Shown: positions 43,304 to 53,012, counted from the first letter of the stretch. The stretch: 64,000 bases of DNA from an uncultured Mucilaginibacter sp. (GCA_903891475.1 CAITEP010000020.1:248001-312000), one strand, 5' to 3'. Program-made: numbers and translations. The notes: generated by a model from the letters alone, not told the origin.

Positions 43304-44929
43304 TTATTTACCAAATGGCGGTAATCCAATTAGTTGGCGGTACAATGGTAAATCCATCCTTTTAGTTTTAGAAAGATGGAAATTTTTACAATAATAAACC
43401 TGCAAAGTATATTCAGGCCCGTTGCGGATAATTTGAACATCAGGCAATTGAGTAATGCTATCAAAAAAGGGCTTTGCGTTTTTATCAATGTTACCCTCAT
43501 GATGATCACCAATTATAATGGCATCGCTACCAATCAAAGTTTTAGGATCAACCAAAAAAGCAAGATTGCGAGGGTCTGGGTCAAAAACCAGAATATCTTT
43601 CTTACCTCTTAAAACCCAATCAATTTTACCTGATAACCACCATCGCGTACTTGCCGCGAAAACTTTAGGGTTCTTCATCCAGCCTTCTTTTTCAAAGCGT
43701 GTATTTATATCTTCATAGTCAATCCCTTGAATGGTTGGGTCAAGATTATCACCATGAAACTTATGCACCACCCATTTCGGGCCATAGCTTGTCCAAAAGC
43801 CAGTAACCATGTGTAATGAAAGTACACTGATAGTAATTACAGTAAAGTAAACAGAAAAATTAAGCCACCTTCGTGTTAATTTATAAGTTGCTAAATGATT
43901 GTTCAATGCGGTGTCGATACTATACCCGAGCGCAATAAATAACATCATATAGCCTGGAGCTTGCCAATGAAAATGAAATTGCAAATCGGACCATAAGGTT
44001 ACAATAGTGAAGAACACAATTGGTAAAATGGCCATCCAAAATATAAAACTATAAGCTAGCGATTGATTACGCGACTTGAATGAAATAAAAAGCTGCCTTA
44101 TGGTTGGCAGCCAAATCCAAGGTAGTAAAAAAGCGGCCTGACCACCAATGCTTCTAAAAAACCAATCGAAATGTAGTTTAAAATGTTCGCCATTAACCCC
44201 TGCCCTAGAACCCTGAAAAACAAAAGAAACCCAATTGTTATTATAGTTCCACCAAATAATGGGCGATGCCATTAAAAGGGTAATCAAAATAGCAATGTAA
44301 GGCCCAGGATGCCATAACCAATGGCGTTGACTTTTATTAGTTGCTATGTACATGAATACCCCTGCAAACAGGAATAAAACATGGTATTTACTCAGTGTAG
44401 CCAGACCCATGCTTAAACCAACCGCCAACCATAACAACCATATTTTACGGCTATTTCTGGTTGCTTCGGAATTTTCGGTACCAGGAGCAACCATTAATTG
44501 AATAATAAACCAGGTAGCTAATAGCCAAAAAAACATTAGTGGAGCATCGGGCTGGTACCAGCAAGCAATAGCTACTGTGTACAGTGCGCTTAAATTCATA
44601 ATGATTACTGCCCAAAAACCAGCTTTGGCATTAAATAATTTTCGGGTAATTAAAAACAAAAGCCAACTGGTACCCACAAATAACAAAACAGAAGCAAACC
44701 TGATTCCAAAATTGGTTAATCCAAATATTTTAATGCTGATGGCTCCTAGCCAAAAGAACAAGGGTGGCTGATCAAAATAACTAGCATCCAAATGAAGCGA
44801 TCCCCTGAAATAATAAGATTCGCCATTACCTAAACCAGTATAAGCAGCTATGAAGCAGCGTGCTACAAAAGTTAATACAATTAAAATAAGGGTATATTTT
44901 GCAGCATTTGCTTCGGTAAGTTTTTTCAT
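43304..44929 (-). CDS. GT39/ArnT-like membrane glycosyltransferase
   Basis: Integral membrane glycosyltransferase of 541 residues, GT-C fold, similar to protein mannosyltransferases and 4-amino-arabinose transferase ArnT (PMT_2 family). About eleven helices are predicted. The first periplasmic loop has GESYYFRGSLHLDASYFDQPPLFFW (about 35-60) carrying acidic and Pro-Pro residues typical of the catalytic loop. The C-terminal 110 residues are periplasmic and soluble. It probably transfers a sugar from a lipid-linked donor to a protein or lipid A. Donor and acceptor are unknown. A small gene follows at 43066. Confidence 0.85.
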   Translation of the reverse strand: MKKLTEANAAKYTLILIVLTFVARCFIAAYTGLGNGESYYFRGSLHLDASYFDQPPLFFWLGAISIKIFGLTNFGIRFASVLLFVGTSWLLFLITRKLFNAKAGFWAVIIMNLSALYTVAIACWYQPDAPLMFFWLLATWFIIQLMVAPGTENSEATRNSRKIWLLWLAVGLSMGLATLSKYHVLFLFAGVFMYIATNKSQRHWLWHPGPYIAILITLLMASPIIWWNYNNNWVSFVFQGSRAGVNGEHFKLHFDWFFRSIGGQAAFLLPWIWLPTIRQLFISFKSRNQSLAYSFIFWMAILPIVFFTIVTLWSDLQFHFHWQAPGYMMLFIALGYSIDTALNNHLATYKLTRRWLNFSVYFTVITISVLSLHMVTGFWTSYGPKWVVHKFHGDNLDPTIQGIDYEDINTRFEKEGWMKNPKVFAASTRWWLSGKIDWVLRGKKDILVFDPDPRNLAFLVDPKTLIGSDAIIIGDHHEGNIDKNAKPFFDSITQLPDVQIIRNGPEYTLQVYYCKNFHLSKTKRMDLPLYRQLIGLPPFGK

Positions 44930-45017
44930 GAATAGCTATTTATTGTTCTAAATACGCAAGTAGGCAAATCTCTAAAAAAAAATCCTAATTGCAGTTATTA
45001 TTAAAAGTTTGCAATAC

Positions 45018-46064
45018 TTAACCTGCAATCCATTTTCCATAAGGAATTTTACTAATTAACCATACCAATAAAAGCGTTATCAGCATGCATGAGATGGCAG
45101 TAAATGGTATGCTAATAATGGGTGTGCACAATTTATAACTAATGCCAGCCAAATCGTCTAAAAAGTAAAGAACCAAAGCATGACCTAGGTAAATACCATA
45201 ATTGTAACCTCCAATAAAATAGCGAATTTTAATTACCACTAATGGAACTTTTGGGACTGTGTATTTTACAATTAAAAAAACACTAGCAGAAAGCATCAAC
45301 ACCGCTGGATTAACCGGCTCATAGAACATGGTACCAGGTATATTTGGATATTGGGTAATAAACCATGAGCCCCATGTTATCAATAATATACTAAATATGG
45401 AAATAAATATCAGCCATTTACGCAGGTTTGGAATATTAAATTCTTTAGTTGCCAAATAATTACCTAAAACCAAATAACCAATATAGCCGGTAAAGTAACG
45501 CATATCAATCGAGGGATTGAAGCGGGATAAATAAGGTTGGTTAAACATCATTACCCCAAACCAAACCAATAAAAAATAGAGTGTTTCCTTTTCACTAGCA
45601 TTGCATACAAATTTGCCAATTATAGGGATTATGAAATATAACCCAATTAGCATATATACATACCATAAATGGTAGCAACTTCCGTTTTTAAGCTGGTGGA
45701 GTACCAACTTTATATTCAACCATAAATCGTTTGTAAACGCCAGTTCTTCATTGTACCACGAATAAGCGATATAAATTAAACTCCAAAAAACAAAGGGAAT
45801 CACTACACGGGTTAACCGTTTTTTAAAAAAACCTACTAACTCATAATCTTTGGGTAGAAGTAACGCTCCGGTTATCATTACAAAGCAGGGCACTGCAAAC
45901 CTAACTAGCGCATTTAAAAAATCGGCAACTAACCATGTGCTTAGTGGAACTTTCCCAAATTGCATCAACAACAAGGAAGTACAATGCAAAATAATAACTG
46001 CTAGTAAGGCTATGAGCCTTAAATTATTAATCCAGTCGATATTTTGTGCTTTTATTGCCTGCAT
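45018..46064 (-). CDS. Acyltransferase family 3 membrane protein
   Basis: OafA/YrhL-type multi-pass O-acyltransferase of 348 residues, about ten helices. I use the ATG at 46064; the frame extends two codons to a TTG. Early motif WINNLRLIALLAVIILHCTSLLL contains the conserved His after the first helix and RFAVPCFVMITGALLL follows. These enzymes acetylate or succinylate surface polysaccharides or peptidoglycan. The gene starts 13 nt after the phosphatase-like gene, so they form one operon. Substrate unknown. Confidence 0.85.
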   Translation of the reverse strand: MQAIKAQNIDWINNLRLIALLAVIILHCTSLLLMQFGKVPLSTWLVADFLNALVRFAVPCFVMITGALLLPKDYELVGFFKKRLTRVVIPFVFWSLIYIAYSWYNEELAFTNDLWLNIKLVLHQLKNGSCYHLWYVYMLIGLYFIIPIIGKFVCNASEKETLYFLLVWFGVMMFNQPYLSRFNPSIDMRYFTGYIGYLVLGNYLATKEFNIPNLRKWLIFISIFSILLITWGSWFITQYPNIPGTMFYEPVNPAVLMLSASVFLIVKYTVPKVPLVVIKIRYFIGGYNYGIYLGHALVLYFLDDLAGISYKLCTPIISIPFTAISCMLITLLLVWLISKIPYGKWIAG

Positions 46065-46077
46065 GAGCAATATGGTT

Positions 46078-46620
46078 TTATGTATTATTTTTTTGAGAGG
46101 CGTAATAAGCTTCTAGCTCCTTTAACCTTCTAATTTGCCCAGGTCGAGGATTTATGAATTTTCGTACTCTCCTAATCTGATTATAGGCATCATGATAGGT
46201 TAACCCCAATTTAATCAGATAGGCCATAGCCATTGTTGGTCCACGGCCTAAACCTTGCCTGCAATGCACATAAACAATTCCTTTATGTTTAATTTCATTA
46301 TCAATAAAGTCGGCCCCCTTAATCAAAACTTCTAAAGGTGGAGGAGTATTATCAACAGTTGGGAAATGTAGATACTTTATACCTTCATGCGAAGCTTCGG
46401 TATAAATATTATGCATCCGCATATTTACAATAGCCGTTACCCCCAAAGCTTTTAATTTTTTTAGCCCAACCAAATTATACTGGCTACCTAAAAATAAATG
46501 CGAGGTAATTTGGCAGCGCTTCAACCTAGGCATGCCTACGGTTAAGCGAAAAAAGTTATCATAAAGATAATCGAAAACGAGGCCTATGCCAATTATAAAG
46601 CTTTTGATTTTCCTAAACAT
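46078..46620 (-). CDS. Dual-specificity/tyrosine phosphatase-like protein
   Basis: A 180-residue cysteine-phosphatase-fold protein with a hydrophobic N-terminus (about 8-25), perhaps a membrane anchor. The signature HCxxGxxR is His119-Cys120-RQGLG-Arg126, and the likely general-acid Asp is Asp90 in PTVDNTPP. The context (LGSQYNLVGLKKLKALGVTAIVNMR) is the standard dual-specificity phosphatase lead-in. It is upstream of an acyltransferase in the same operon, which suggests a role with surface lipids or polysaccharides rather than protein signalling. This link is inference. Confidence 0.85.
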   Translation of the reverse strand: MFRKIKSFIIGIGLVFDYLYDNFFRLTVGMPRLKRCQITSHLFLGSQYNLVGLKKLKALGVTAIVNMRMHNIYTEASHEGIKYLHFPTVDNTPPPLEVLIKGADFIDNEIKHKGIVYVHCRQGLGRGPTMAMAYLIKLGLTYHDAYNQIRRVRKFINPRPGQIRRLKELEAYYASQKNNT

Positions 46621-46796
46621 AGTTTGCTATGAAGGAACAATTTTAATAAAAAATATCCTTTATTTATTAGCTTACTAAATATAATACGTTGTTAATTGAT
46701 TAACAGCTTTGTTTTATTTTAAATGTTTGTTTTAAAACGTTTATTTTTTATAAATTCAACCATCCAATAAAAATTAAAAACCAATTTTATAAATTC

Positions 46797-47666
46797 ATGA
46801 AACAGCTCATCTTATTGTTGTTTGTAATTCTATGCTCAACGTTTGTTCATAGTCAAGATATTCCGGCCAGATGGGATGAATTGGTAGCTACGGACTTTCC
46901 GAAGGCTTTAGCAAAATCAAACAAAACATGTATCCTTCCAATAGGCATATTAGAAAAGCATGGCCCACATTCACCAATTGGTACCGATTTGATTCATGTG
47001 CGCGAATGGGCTGCAAGGGCGGTAAAAGAAGAATATGCTGTTGTTTTCCCGGATTATTTTTATGGCCAAATAAACGAGGCAAGGCACCAATATGGAACCT
47101 TTGCCTTACCTAGCAAAGTGCTATGGGACTTGTTAGAAGCAACTTGCGATGAAATTGCCAGAAATGGGTTTGATAAAATTGTTATTTTAAATGGGCATGG
47201 AGGTAATCCTGAATTTTTACAATTTTTTATGCAATCGTTATTAAACAAACGACATAATTACGCGGTATATTTATATCGACCTCAGGATGACAGTACTTAT
47301 CTAGCTACCTATCGCAAAATGCATAAATCAAATTTAAATACTGATATGCATGCAGGAGAAAGAGAGACTTCAACAACGCTATATTACAGACCCGATTTAA
47401 TGAGAATGGATAGAGCTGCGGACCAAAGTGGAGCGGATCAAAAAAGATCGAGCTTACCTAATTTATATACCCCCATTTGGTGGTATTCCTCTTTTCCCAA
47501 CCATTATGCAGGTGAAGGAGATAAGGCCACTAAGGAATTTGGAAAGTTTATTGCAGACCATGAAATAGCCTTGTTTGTAAAGGCTTTAAAAGAGGTGAAG
47601 GCCGATCAAAAAACAATAGCCTTGCAAAACGAATTTTATGATAGGGTTGATAATTTGAACAAATAA
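46797..47666 (+). CDS. Exported creatininase-family amidohydrolase-like protein
   Basis: Creatininase-fold protein of 289 residues with a signal peptide (about 1-19, VILCSTFVHS-QD). Metal and catalytic residues are present: the Glu and His residues in ILEKHGPHSPIGTD, ILNGHGGNPEFLQF and DMHAGERETS. The family includes creatinine amidohydrolase, MftE peptidases and lactonases. Export to the periplasm is unusual for the founding members but occurs in Bacteroidota paralogues. The next plus-strand gene is the sugar kinase at 48521. Substrate unknown. Confidence 0.82.
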   Translation: MKQLILLLFVILCSTFVHSQDIPARWDELVATDFPKALAKSNKTCILPIGILEKHGPHSPIGTDLIHVREWAARAVKEEYAVVFPDYFYGQINEARHQYGTFALPSKVLWDLLEATCDEIARNGFDKIVILNGHGGNPEFLQFFMQSLLNKRHNYAVYLYRPQDDSTYLATYRKMHKSNLNTDMHAGERETSTTLYYRPDLMRMDRAADQSGADQKRSSLPNLYTPIWWYSSFPNHYAGEGDKATKEFGKFIADHEIALFVKALKEVKADQKTIALQNEFYDRVDNLNK

Positions 47667-47718
47667 ATTTTCAAAATTGAGTAAGGATTATAGAGAAATC
47701 TTCTTCCAATATTTTAGG

Positions 47719-48393
47719 TTACTTTTCACTTAAGGATATTTTTTTTAATTCTTCATAGGATATTGAACTATACTCTTTTGATGCAGAGAAAAAGCCCTTT
47801 GGAACACTTATTTCTTCAATCAGTTTTAATTCTGTATAAATTTTAATTCCCTGATTAAAAGTTACAAATCTTATAGGTACCCCACCAAATAAGCTAACTG
47901 GTCGGCTAACTGAATTTGGTACTATGCTAATATCTTTTGTTACCCATAATTCGTAATTATAACCTGTAGCATTATCTGTTAAATTAATTTTAAAACAATG
48001 GTACCCATTAATTATTTGGGTAGAAGTATCATTTTGAGCTGTAAATTGAGGAATAAATGATTTTTCTTTTTGCACTTCTTCAGATGTAAGTAATACAAAT
48101 AATTTTTTATTAAAATCGGGGACGTCGATAATCATGCTATGATAGTTCGTTTTTAAAACAGACACCCCTTTAATTGTTGCTATACCTTGTTTTACAATGG
48201 CGGCGGTAGAATCGCCTCTAAAATAAATCACGATTTCTGTCGGTAATGAACCATCGTTTTTCCATTGGCTAGCAGGAATGTCATAGGAGGTTGAATAGGT
48301 AATCTTGCCTTCGTTAATTACCTTTTTCGTATGTACGTGTACGGCAATTATTAACAAGGGCAATATCAAGGCTGCTTTCAATAATGTCTTCAT
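47719..48393 (-). CDS. Exported hypothetical protein, DUF4412-like
   Basis: A 224-residue protein with an N-terminal signal sequence (about 1-22) followed by a beta-rich mature domain: EGKITYSTSYDIP, IYFRGDSTAAIVKQG, NGYHCFKINLTDNATGYNYELWVTKDISI. This resembles the GLPGLI/DUF4412 class of small periplasmic beta proteins of Bacteroidota, but I cannot assign it with confidence. It converges with the creatininase gene. Function unknown. Confidence 0.6.
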   Translation of the reverse strand: MKTLLKAALILPLLIIAVHVHTKKVINEGKITYSTSYDIPASQWKNDGSLPTEIVIYFRGDSTAAIVKQGIATIKGVSVLKTNYHSMIIDVPDFNKKLFVLLTSEEVQKEKSFIPQFTAQNDTSTQIINGYHCFKINLTDNATGYNYELWVTKDISIVPNSVSRPVSLFGGVPIRFVTFNQGIKIYTELKLIEEISVPKGFFSASKEYSSISYEELKKISLSEK

Positions 48394-48520
48394 TATGTTA
48401 TAAAATACAAAGTAAGAATTTTTATATTAATCAGGCTTTAAGTATAAAACAACAAATGGAACATTTTGATATTAAATTTACAAGTTAAAAAACGATATTT
48501 ACTTAATTAAATTACAAAAA

Positions 48521-49609
48521 TTGATTTATCATACTTTCCTTCCTATCCTAAACCAATTCCAAATGCAAGGAGAAATTATTTCTGTCGAACCATTTGGCTC
48601 CGGGCATATTAATGGCACCTATCGCGTATTTACAAATTCGGAAGATGATTACATCTTACAAAAAATAAATCAATATGTATTTAAGGATGTAACTGGTTTA
48701 ACGCAAAATTTGGAATATGTTTTGGGTCATTTAAATAAAAAACTCCTTGCAGTACCAAATTCAAACCCAAAAAGAGAATTACTTACTTTAATTAAAAGTA
48801 AGCATGATGAATTTTTTGTTATTGACGAAGCTGGCAGTTTTTGGCGCATGTTTATTTTTTTGAAAGATACCAAAAGTTACGATTTGGTAACTACAGAAAA
48901 GCAAGCCATGGAAGGGGGTAAGGCCTTTGGAAAGTTTCAAAAGTTACTGTCAGATTTAGATCCAAATTTATTGGTTGAAACAATTCCTAATTTTCATCAT
49001 ATTGGGTATAGACTTTCAAATTTCGATGTGGCAATTAAAAAAGACCCCTTAGGTAGGGCAAATACCGTATTGAATGAAATACAATTTATTGAAAGTCGCA
49101 GAGAGCAAATGTCGCAAATAATAAAATTAGGTGAAGCTGGCAAATTACCATTGAGGGTGATACATAACGATACAAAATTTAACAATGTTTTGCTGGATGA
49201 AAATGATAATGCCCAATGCGTAATTGATTTAGATACAGTAATGCCCGGCTATGTAGCCTATGATTTTGGTGACGCGATACGCACCATCATTAATTCCGCT
49301 CCCGAGGATGAACCTGATCTGTCAAAAATAAAATTGAATATTCAACTATTTGAAGCTTACACAAAAGGATATATGGAGTATGCGACATCATTTTTATTGG
49401 AAACAGAAATCAAGTCGTTAATTGATGGTGTGTTACTACTGCCATATATGCAGGCGGTAAGATTTTTGACTGATTATATTGACGGAGATAAATATTTTAA
49501 AACTCATTTTGAAGGGCATAACCTTCAACGTGCCAAAGCACAATTACAATTGGTTAAATTACTGGAGGAGAACAAAAATACCTTAGGGGATATTATATTA
49601 AGAAGTTAG
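48521..49609 (+). CDS. Sugar kinase of the aminoglycoside-phosphotransferase fold, NahK-like
   Basis: Protein-kinase-like small-molecule kinase of 362 residues, most like N-acetylhexosamine 1-kinase (NahK). Motifs are GSGHINGTYRV (nucleotide loop, about 26-36), the ILQKIN lysine strand, RVIHNDTKFNNVLL (catalytic Asp, HxDxxxxN, about 213-226) and VIDLDTVMPGYVAYDFGDAIR (metal-binding Asp). The frame begins at TTG 48521; the first ATG is at 48563, which would cut into the helix conserved before the glycine loop, so I keep TTG. The next gene starts 1 bp after its stop, so they are co-transcribed. Likely phosphorylates a hexosamine at C1; inferred. Confidence 0.78.
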   Translation: MIYHTFLPILNQFQMQGEIISVEPFGSGHINGTYRVFTNSEDDYILQKINQYVFKDVTGLTQNLEYVLGHLNKKLLAVPNSNPKRELLTLIKSKHDEFFVIDEAGSFWRMFIFLKDTKSYDLVTTEKQAMEGGKAFGKFQKLLSDLDPNLLVETIPNFHHIGYRLSNFDVAIKKDPLGRANTVLNEIQFIESRREQMSQIIKLGEAGKLPLRVIHNDTKFNNVLLDENDNAQCVIDLDTVMPGYVAYDFGDAIRTIINSAPEDEPDLSKIKLNIQLFEAYTKGYMEYATSFLLETEIKSLIDGVLLLPYMQAVRFLTDYIDGDKYFKTHFEGHNLQRAKAQLQLVKLLEENKNTLGDIILRS

Positions 49610-49610
49610 A

Positions 49611-50936
49611 ATGAAAAAGTTATTTAGTAAGGTATTTACTTTGGTTATTATAGGCGTCTTATTAATGAGTGTAGCTCCTGATAAGATAAAGTTTCATAAA
49701 AATAAATTCAATAAAGATAGTTTGGTTACTATACCTATTGGGGGCAATACTTGGAGCAATAGTACTGATACAATTGGTGGTAAAGTAACTAATGAAGGAA
49801 TTGAAGATTGGACTAATAAAAACACAAGCTTTACAACCTATGTTAGGTTTGGTGCAAAGGGCAAATTAAAAATTTGGCTTAAACTTAAAGCAATAGTTGG
49901 ACAAAGCAAACTACAGCTAACTTTACATAACGTTAAAAAAACAATTGTAGTTGATGCGGGCAATGAAAAAGCTTATTATGTTGGAGAATGGTTTATTAGT
50001 GATACGGGATATTGTGCCATTAAGATTACGGCAATTTCAAATACTGGAAAAGTTATTGCCAATATTAAAGGTTTGGCACTATCTGGATTGGCAGCTGATT
50101 CAAAAATGGCATTTGTAAAAAATAATGATGGTGACTTTTTTTACTGGGGAAGACGTGGCCCATCGGTGCATTTAAACTATCCTATTGATGATACAGCAAA
50201 AGCCGCTTGGTTTTATAATGAGGTAACTGTTCCTAAAAATAATGATGTAATAGGTTCTTATTTTATGGCATGTGGCTTTGCTGAGGGTTATTTCGGTATG
50301 CAAGTTAATTCGATAACCGAAAGGAGAGTTCTATTTTCGGTTTGGAGTCCGTTTAAGACCGATAATCCGGACCAAATTCCGGATAGTCAAAAAATTGTGA
50401 TGCTAAAAAAAGGATCGGATGTACATACCGGCGAATTTGGGAATGAAGGATCAGGAGGACAGAGTTATTTACAATTTAATTGGATTGCCGGCAATACATA
50501 TAAGTTTTTGATACATGCCCAGCCTGATAGTACTTATCATACCACCTATACAGCCTATTTTTTTGCACCCGAAATAAATAAATGGCAATTAATAGCTAGC
50601 TTTAAGCGCCCACAAACAACCACCTATTTGAAGCATCTACATTCTTTCTTAGAAAATTTTGAACCAGAAATGGGAACACAAACCCGAGAAGTTTACTTTA
50701 GTAATCAATGGATTGCAGATGAAAATGGAAATTGGACTGAACTAGATAAGGCTCGGTTTACCATTGATAATACTGGATTAAGAGGTTACCGAATGGATTA
50801 TAGTGGTGGAACATCAAATAACTCTTTTTTTCTAAGAAATTGCGGCTTTTTTAATAATTATACTTCGCGAAATTCAATTTTCAACAGAATAAAGTCTGCT
50901 AATAAACCAGATATAAATTTTACCCAGTTGCCATAG
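49611..50936 (+). CDS. DUF5077/DUF3472 exported protein
   Basis: A 441-residue secreted protein: signal peptide (about 1-22), an N-terminal jelly-roll domain (DUF5077, about 30-160) and a DUF3472 domain (about 165-420) with FYWGRRGPSVHLNYP and GYFGMQVNSITERRVLFSVWSPF. Such proteins in Bacteroidota are predicted carbohydrate-binding or carbohydrate-active proteins of unknown activity. Translationally coupled to the NahK-like kinase (stop and start 1 bp apart), which suggests both act on the same sugar. Converges with the CYTH gene. Confidence 0.78.
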   Translation: MKKLFSKVFTLVIIGVLLMSVAPDKIKFHKNKFNKDSLVTIPIGGNTWSNSTDTIGGKVTNEGIEDWTNKNTSFTTYVRFGAKGKLKIWLKLKAIVGQSKLQLTLHNVKKTIVVDAGNEKAYYVGEWFISDTGYCAIKITAISNTGKVIANIKGLALSGLAADSKMAFVKNNDGDFFYWGRRGPSVHLNYPIDDTAKAAWFYNEVTVPKNNDVIGSYFMACGFAEGYFGMQVNSITERRVLFSVWSPFKTDNPDQIPDSQKIVMLKKGSDVHTGEFGNEGSGGQSYLQFNWIAGNTYKFLIHAQPDSTYHTTYTAYFFAPEINKWQLIASFKRPQTTTYLKHLHSFLENFEPEMGTQTREVYFSNQWIADENGNWTELDKARFTIDNTGLRGYRMDYSGGTSNNSFFLRNCGFFNNYTSRNSIFNRIKSANKPDINFTQLP

Positions 50937-50946
50937 ATGATCAATT

Positions 50947-51414
50947 TTACCAATTTTTAAATGGATTTATCGATAGGTTTGAATTATAATATCTAGCATC
51001 ATTACTTACTTCCAATGTTACCCAATCAGGAAGAGTAAATGTTTCGGCTTCGCTTTTTAATTCTAGCTCGGCGATGATAAGCCCTAAATTATCGCCTGAG
51101 AATTCATCCACTTCCCATAATTTACCTTCATGACTTATTTTATAACGTATTTTTTCAATTTTTGCGCCCGAAAAATTATCTAAAAGCTCAATTGCGTCAT
51201 TATTTGGTATTTGGTACTCAAATTCTTTTCTGGTAATTCCTGATGTGATGCCTTTAATTGTAAGGTATGCTCCCGAGTCGGTTACCCTAATTCTAACCAC
51301 TTTGTCAGCTTCATTAACCAAATACCCTTGTTTATATTTTAAACCTTTTGGTTTATTTAATTGCTTCCATTTTGTATGATTAACCAAAAATTTTCGTTCA
51401 ATTTCTACACCCAT
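50947..51414 (-). CDS. CYTH-domain protein
   Basis: Triphosphate-tunnel metalloenzyme of 155 residues. The defining ExExK motif is Glu4-Ile-Glu6-Arg-Lys8 (MGVEIERKFLV). Further tunnel residues occur in KQGYLVN, VRIRVTDSGAYLTIKG, ITRKEFEYQI and WEVDEFSGDNLGLIIAELELKSE. The family hydrolyses inorganic triphosphate or thiamine triphosphate, or makes cAMP in one class; short bacterial forms are mostly triphosphatases. A CHAD gene lies immediately upstream in the same direction (33 bp). Confidence 0.9.
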   Translation of the reverse strand: MGVEIERKFLVNHTKWKQLNKPKGLKYKQGYLVNEADKVVRIRVTDSGAYLTIKGITSGITRKEFEYQIPNNDAIELLDNFSGAKIEKIRYKISHEGKLWEVDEFSGDNLGLIIAELELKSEAETFTLPDWVTLEVSNDARYYNSNLSINPFKNW

Positions 51415-51446
51415 TACTCTTATTCGTTAATCTGAAATCTATCCCT

Positions 51447-52253
51447 CTAAACTGGTTCGACTTGCTTTTCCAAAACATCAGCTTCAGCTAAAGTCGCTTT
51501 TTGTAAAAAGTTTGTCGCCAAATCCAAAATATTTTTTTTAACCGAGGTGTTTTTTCGTTTTATTTTTGTGACGATGGTTTTATCGTTTAGTTCGGTAGTG
51601 GCGAATAATTGGGCAGCAATTATATTATCATGCCATTCACCTATAACATCTTGTAATTTATCAAGATACTCTGAATTGATTGTAACGATTCCATTTAGGG
51701 CTTTATTGGCCAATTTATGATTATAAACAAGCGTTTTAATAATTTTACGGTTATAATGCATGTCTTCGTTAAAATTAGGTACTGCTAGTTTTTTGGCAAT
51801 TATTTCTAATTTGATTTTATAAAAATCGGCTATCGCCTTGTCTTCAATATTAGATAAATTCTTTTTAATATCTGCTTGAACTTCTTTAATTCTCTTTAAG
51901 TATTTACTCCCTTTTTCCTTAAATTGGCTAATACCGTTTTCGATTATTTTTTGTTGACCTTCTTCAAATAAATCATTTTTTATATTGTATTTCTCCTTTA
52001 ATAGCATATTGGTATGGGCATCTCTAATGTTTCCAGCCAGTTTGAAAATTTTGGCTATAGGCTTAAAGTTTTTTAATAAAACTTGCCTTTTATTACCATG
52101 CTGAAACATAGTGAGCATCGCCTTTAATTTCTTTATTTGTACCCTAAACCTATGCAATTCTTCCTGATTGCCAGTTTCTAAAAACGCGTTTAAATGAAAG
52201 TTTATCTGTTTCCATTCTTTATTTAGGTGTTTGTTTTCTTCTTTCCTGTTCAT
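51447..52253 (-). CDS. CHAD-domain protein
   Basis: Conserved-histidine alpha-helical domain protein, 268 residues from the ATG at 52253; upstream codons to 52295 are unlikely. The early motif ELHRFRVQIKKLKAMLTMF (about 40-58) has the conserved His-Arg-Arg/Lys pattern, LAGNIRDAHTNML (about 86-98) is the second motif, and GEWHDNIIAAQLF (about 215) is the third. CHAD domains bind inorganic polyphosphate, often beside or fused to CYTH domains as here. Highly charged, all-helical, cytoplasmic. Confidence 0.85.
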   Translation of the reverse strand: MNRKEENKHLNKEWKQINFHLNAFLETGNQEELHRFRVQIKKLKAMLTMFQHGNKRQVLLKNFKPIAKIFKLAGNIRDAHTNMLLKEKYNIKNDLFEEGQQKIIENGISQFKEKGSKYLKRIKEVQADIKKNLSNIEDKAIADFYKIKLEIIAKKLAVPNFNEDMHYNRKIIKTLVYNHKLANKALNGIVTINSEYLDKLQDVIGEWHDNIIAAQLFATTELNDKTIVTKIKRKNTSVKKNILDLATNFLQKATLAEADVLEKQVEPV

Positions 52254-52440
52254 AATTATTGAATTATTAACACTTTGCTTTAGTAAAATTAACATTAAAT
52301 AAATGAAATTAGAAAAATATAGTTTTTGTAGAAATGAATAAATGAGTGTTTTATGCCTTTATTGTTTCACCAAGTAGTATTCTTTTGCACTTATTAATAT
52401 TTAAAATTTATATATCTTTATGTAATAAAACCTAAGGAAT

Positions 52441-52845
52441 ATGAATTTTCAAAACATTAATTGGCTTGCAGCTATCGCAGCTGGCTTATCTTCATTTTTA
52501 GTAGGAGGATTTTGGTATTCAAATATACTTTTCGCGAATGCATGGATGGTTGATAGCAAAACAACTGCAGAGGACATAAAAGCATCGAACAAGGCAAAAA
52601 TATTTGGCTTTACCGCCTTATTTTCAATATTAATGGCACTAAATATTGCTATGTTTTTATCAGGACCGGGTACCAACTGGCTTTGGGGTGCAAGTGCTGG
52701 ATTTCTGGCTGGCATTTGGACTTTTTGTGCAATTGCTATTCATAGTTTATTTGAGCTTAAGAGCTGGCGTTTAATTTTTATTAATGGGGGCTATAGCATA
52801 GTTTCGTTAACATTAATGGGATTGATTATTGGCTTTTGGAGATAA
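52441..52845 (+). CDS. DUF1761-family membrane protein
   Basis: A 134-residue protein with four predicted transmembrane helices and the family start MNFQNINWLAAIAAGLSSFLVGGFWYSNILFANAW. The SFLVGGFWYS motif in helix 1 and GFLAGIWTFCAIAIHSLFE in helix 3 are typical of DUF1761. Function of the family is unknown. It stands alone, 145 bp or more from its neighbours. Confidence 0.8.
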   Translation: MNFQNINWLAAIAAGLSSFLVGGFWYSNILFANAWMVDSKTTAEDIKASNKAKIFGFTALFSILMALNIAMFLSGPGTNWLWGASAGFLAGIWTFCAIAIHSLFELKSWRLIFINGGYSIVSLTLMGLIIGFWR

Positions 52846-53012
52846 ATGCCCTAAATATTTGTTATAAAAAATTTATTTCTAATTATTCATTTTAATTTCA
52901 TCATTATGATGCAATATTTGAATAGTATTTGCATTTTGCTAAACATTAAACGCTTTTAGTAATTATACATCAAAGAAACAAGTAACTATTGGCTCTTATT
53001 AATAGAAAATTT

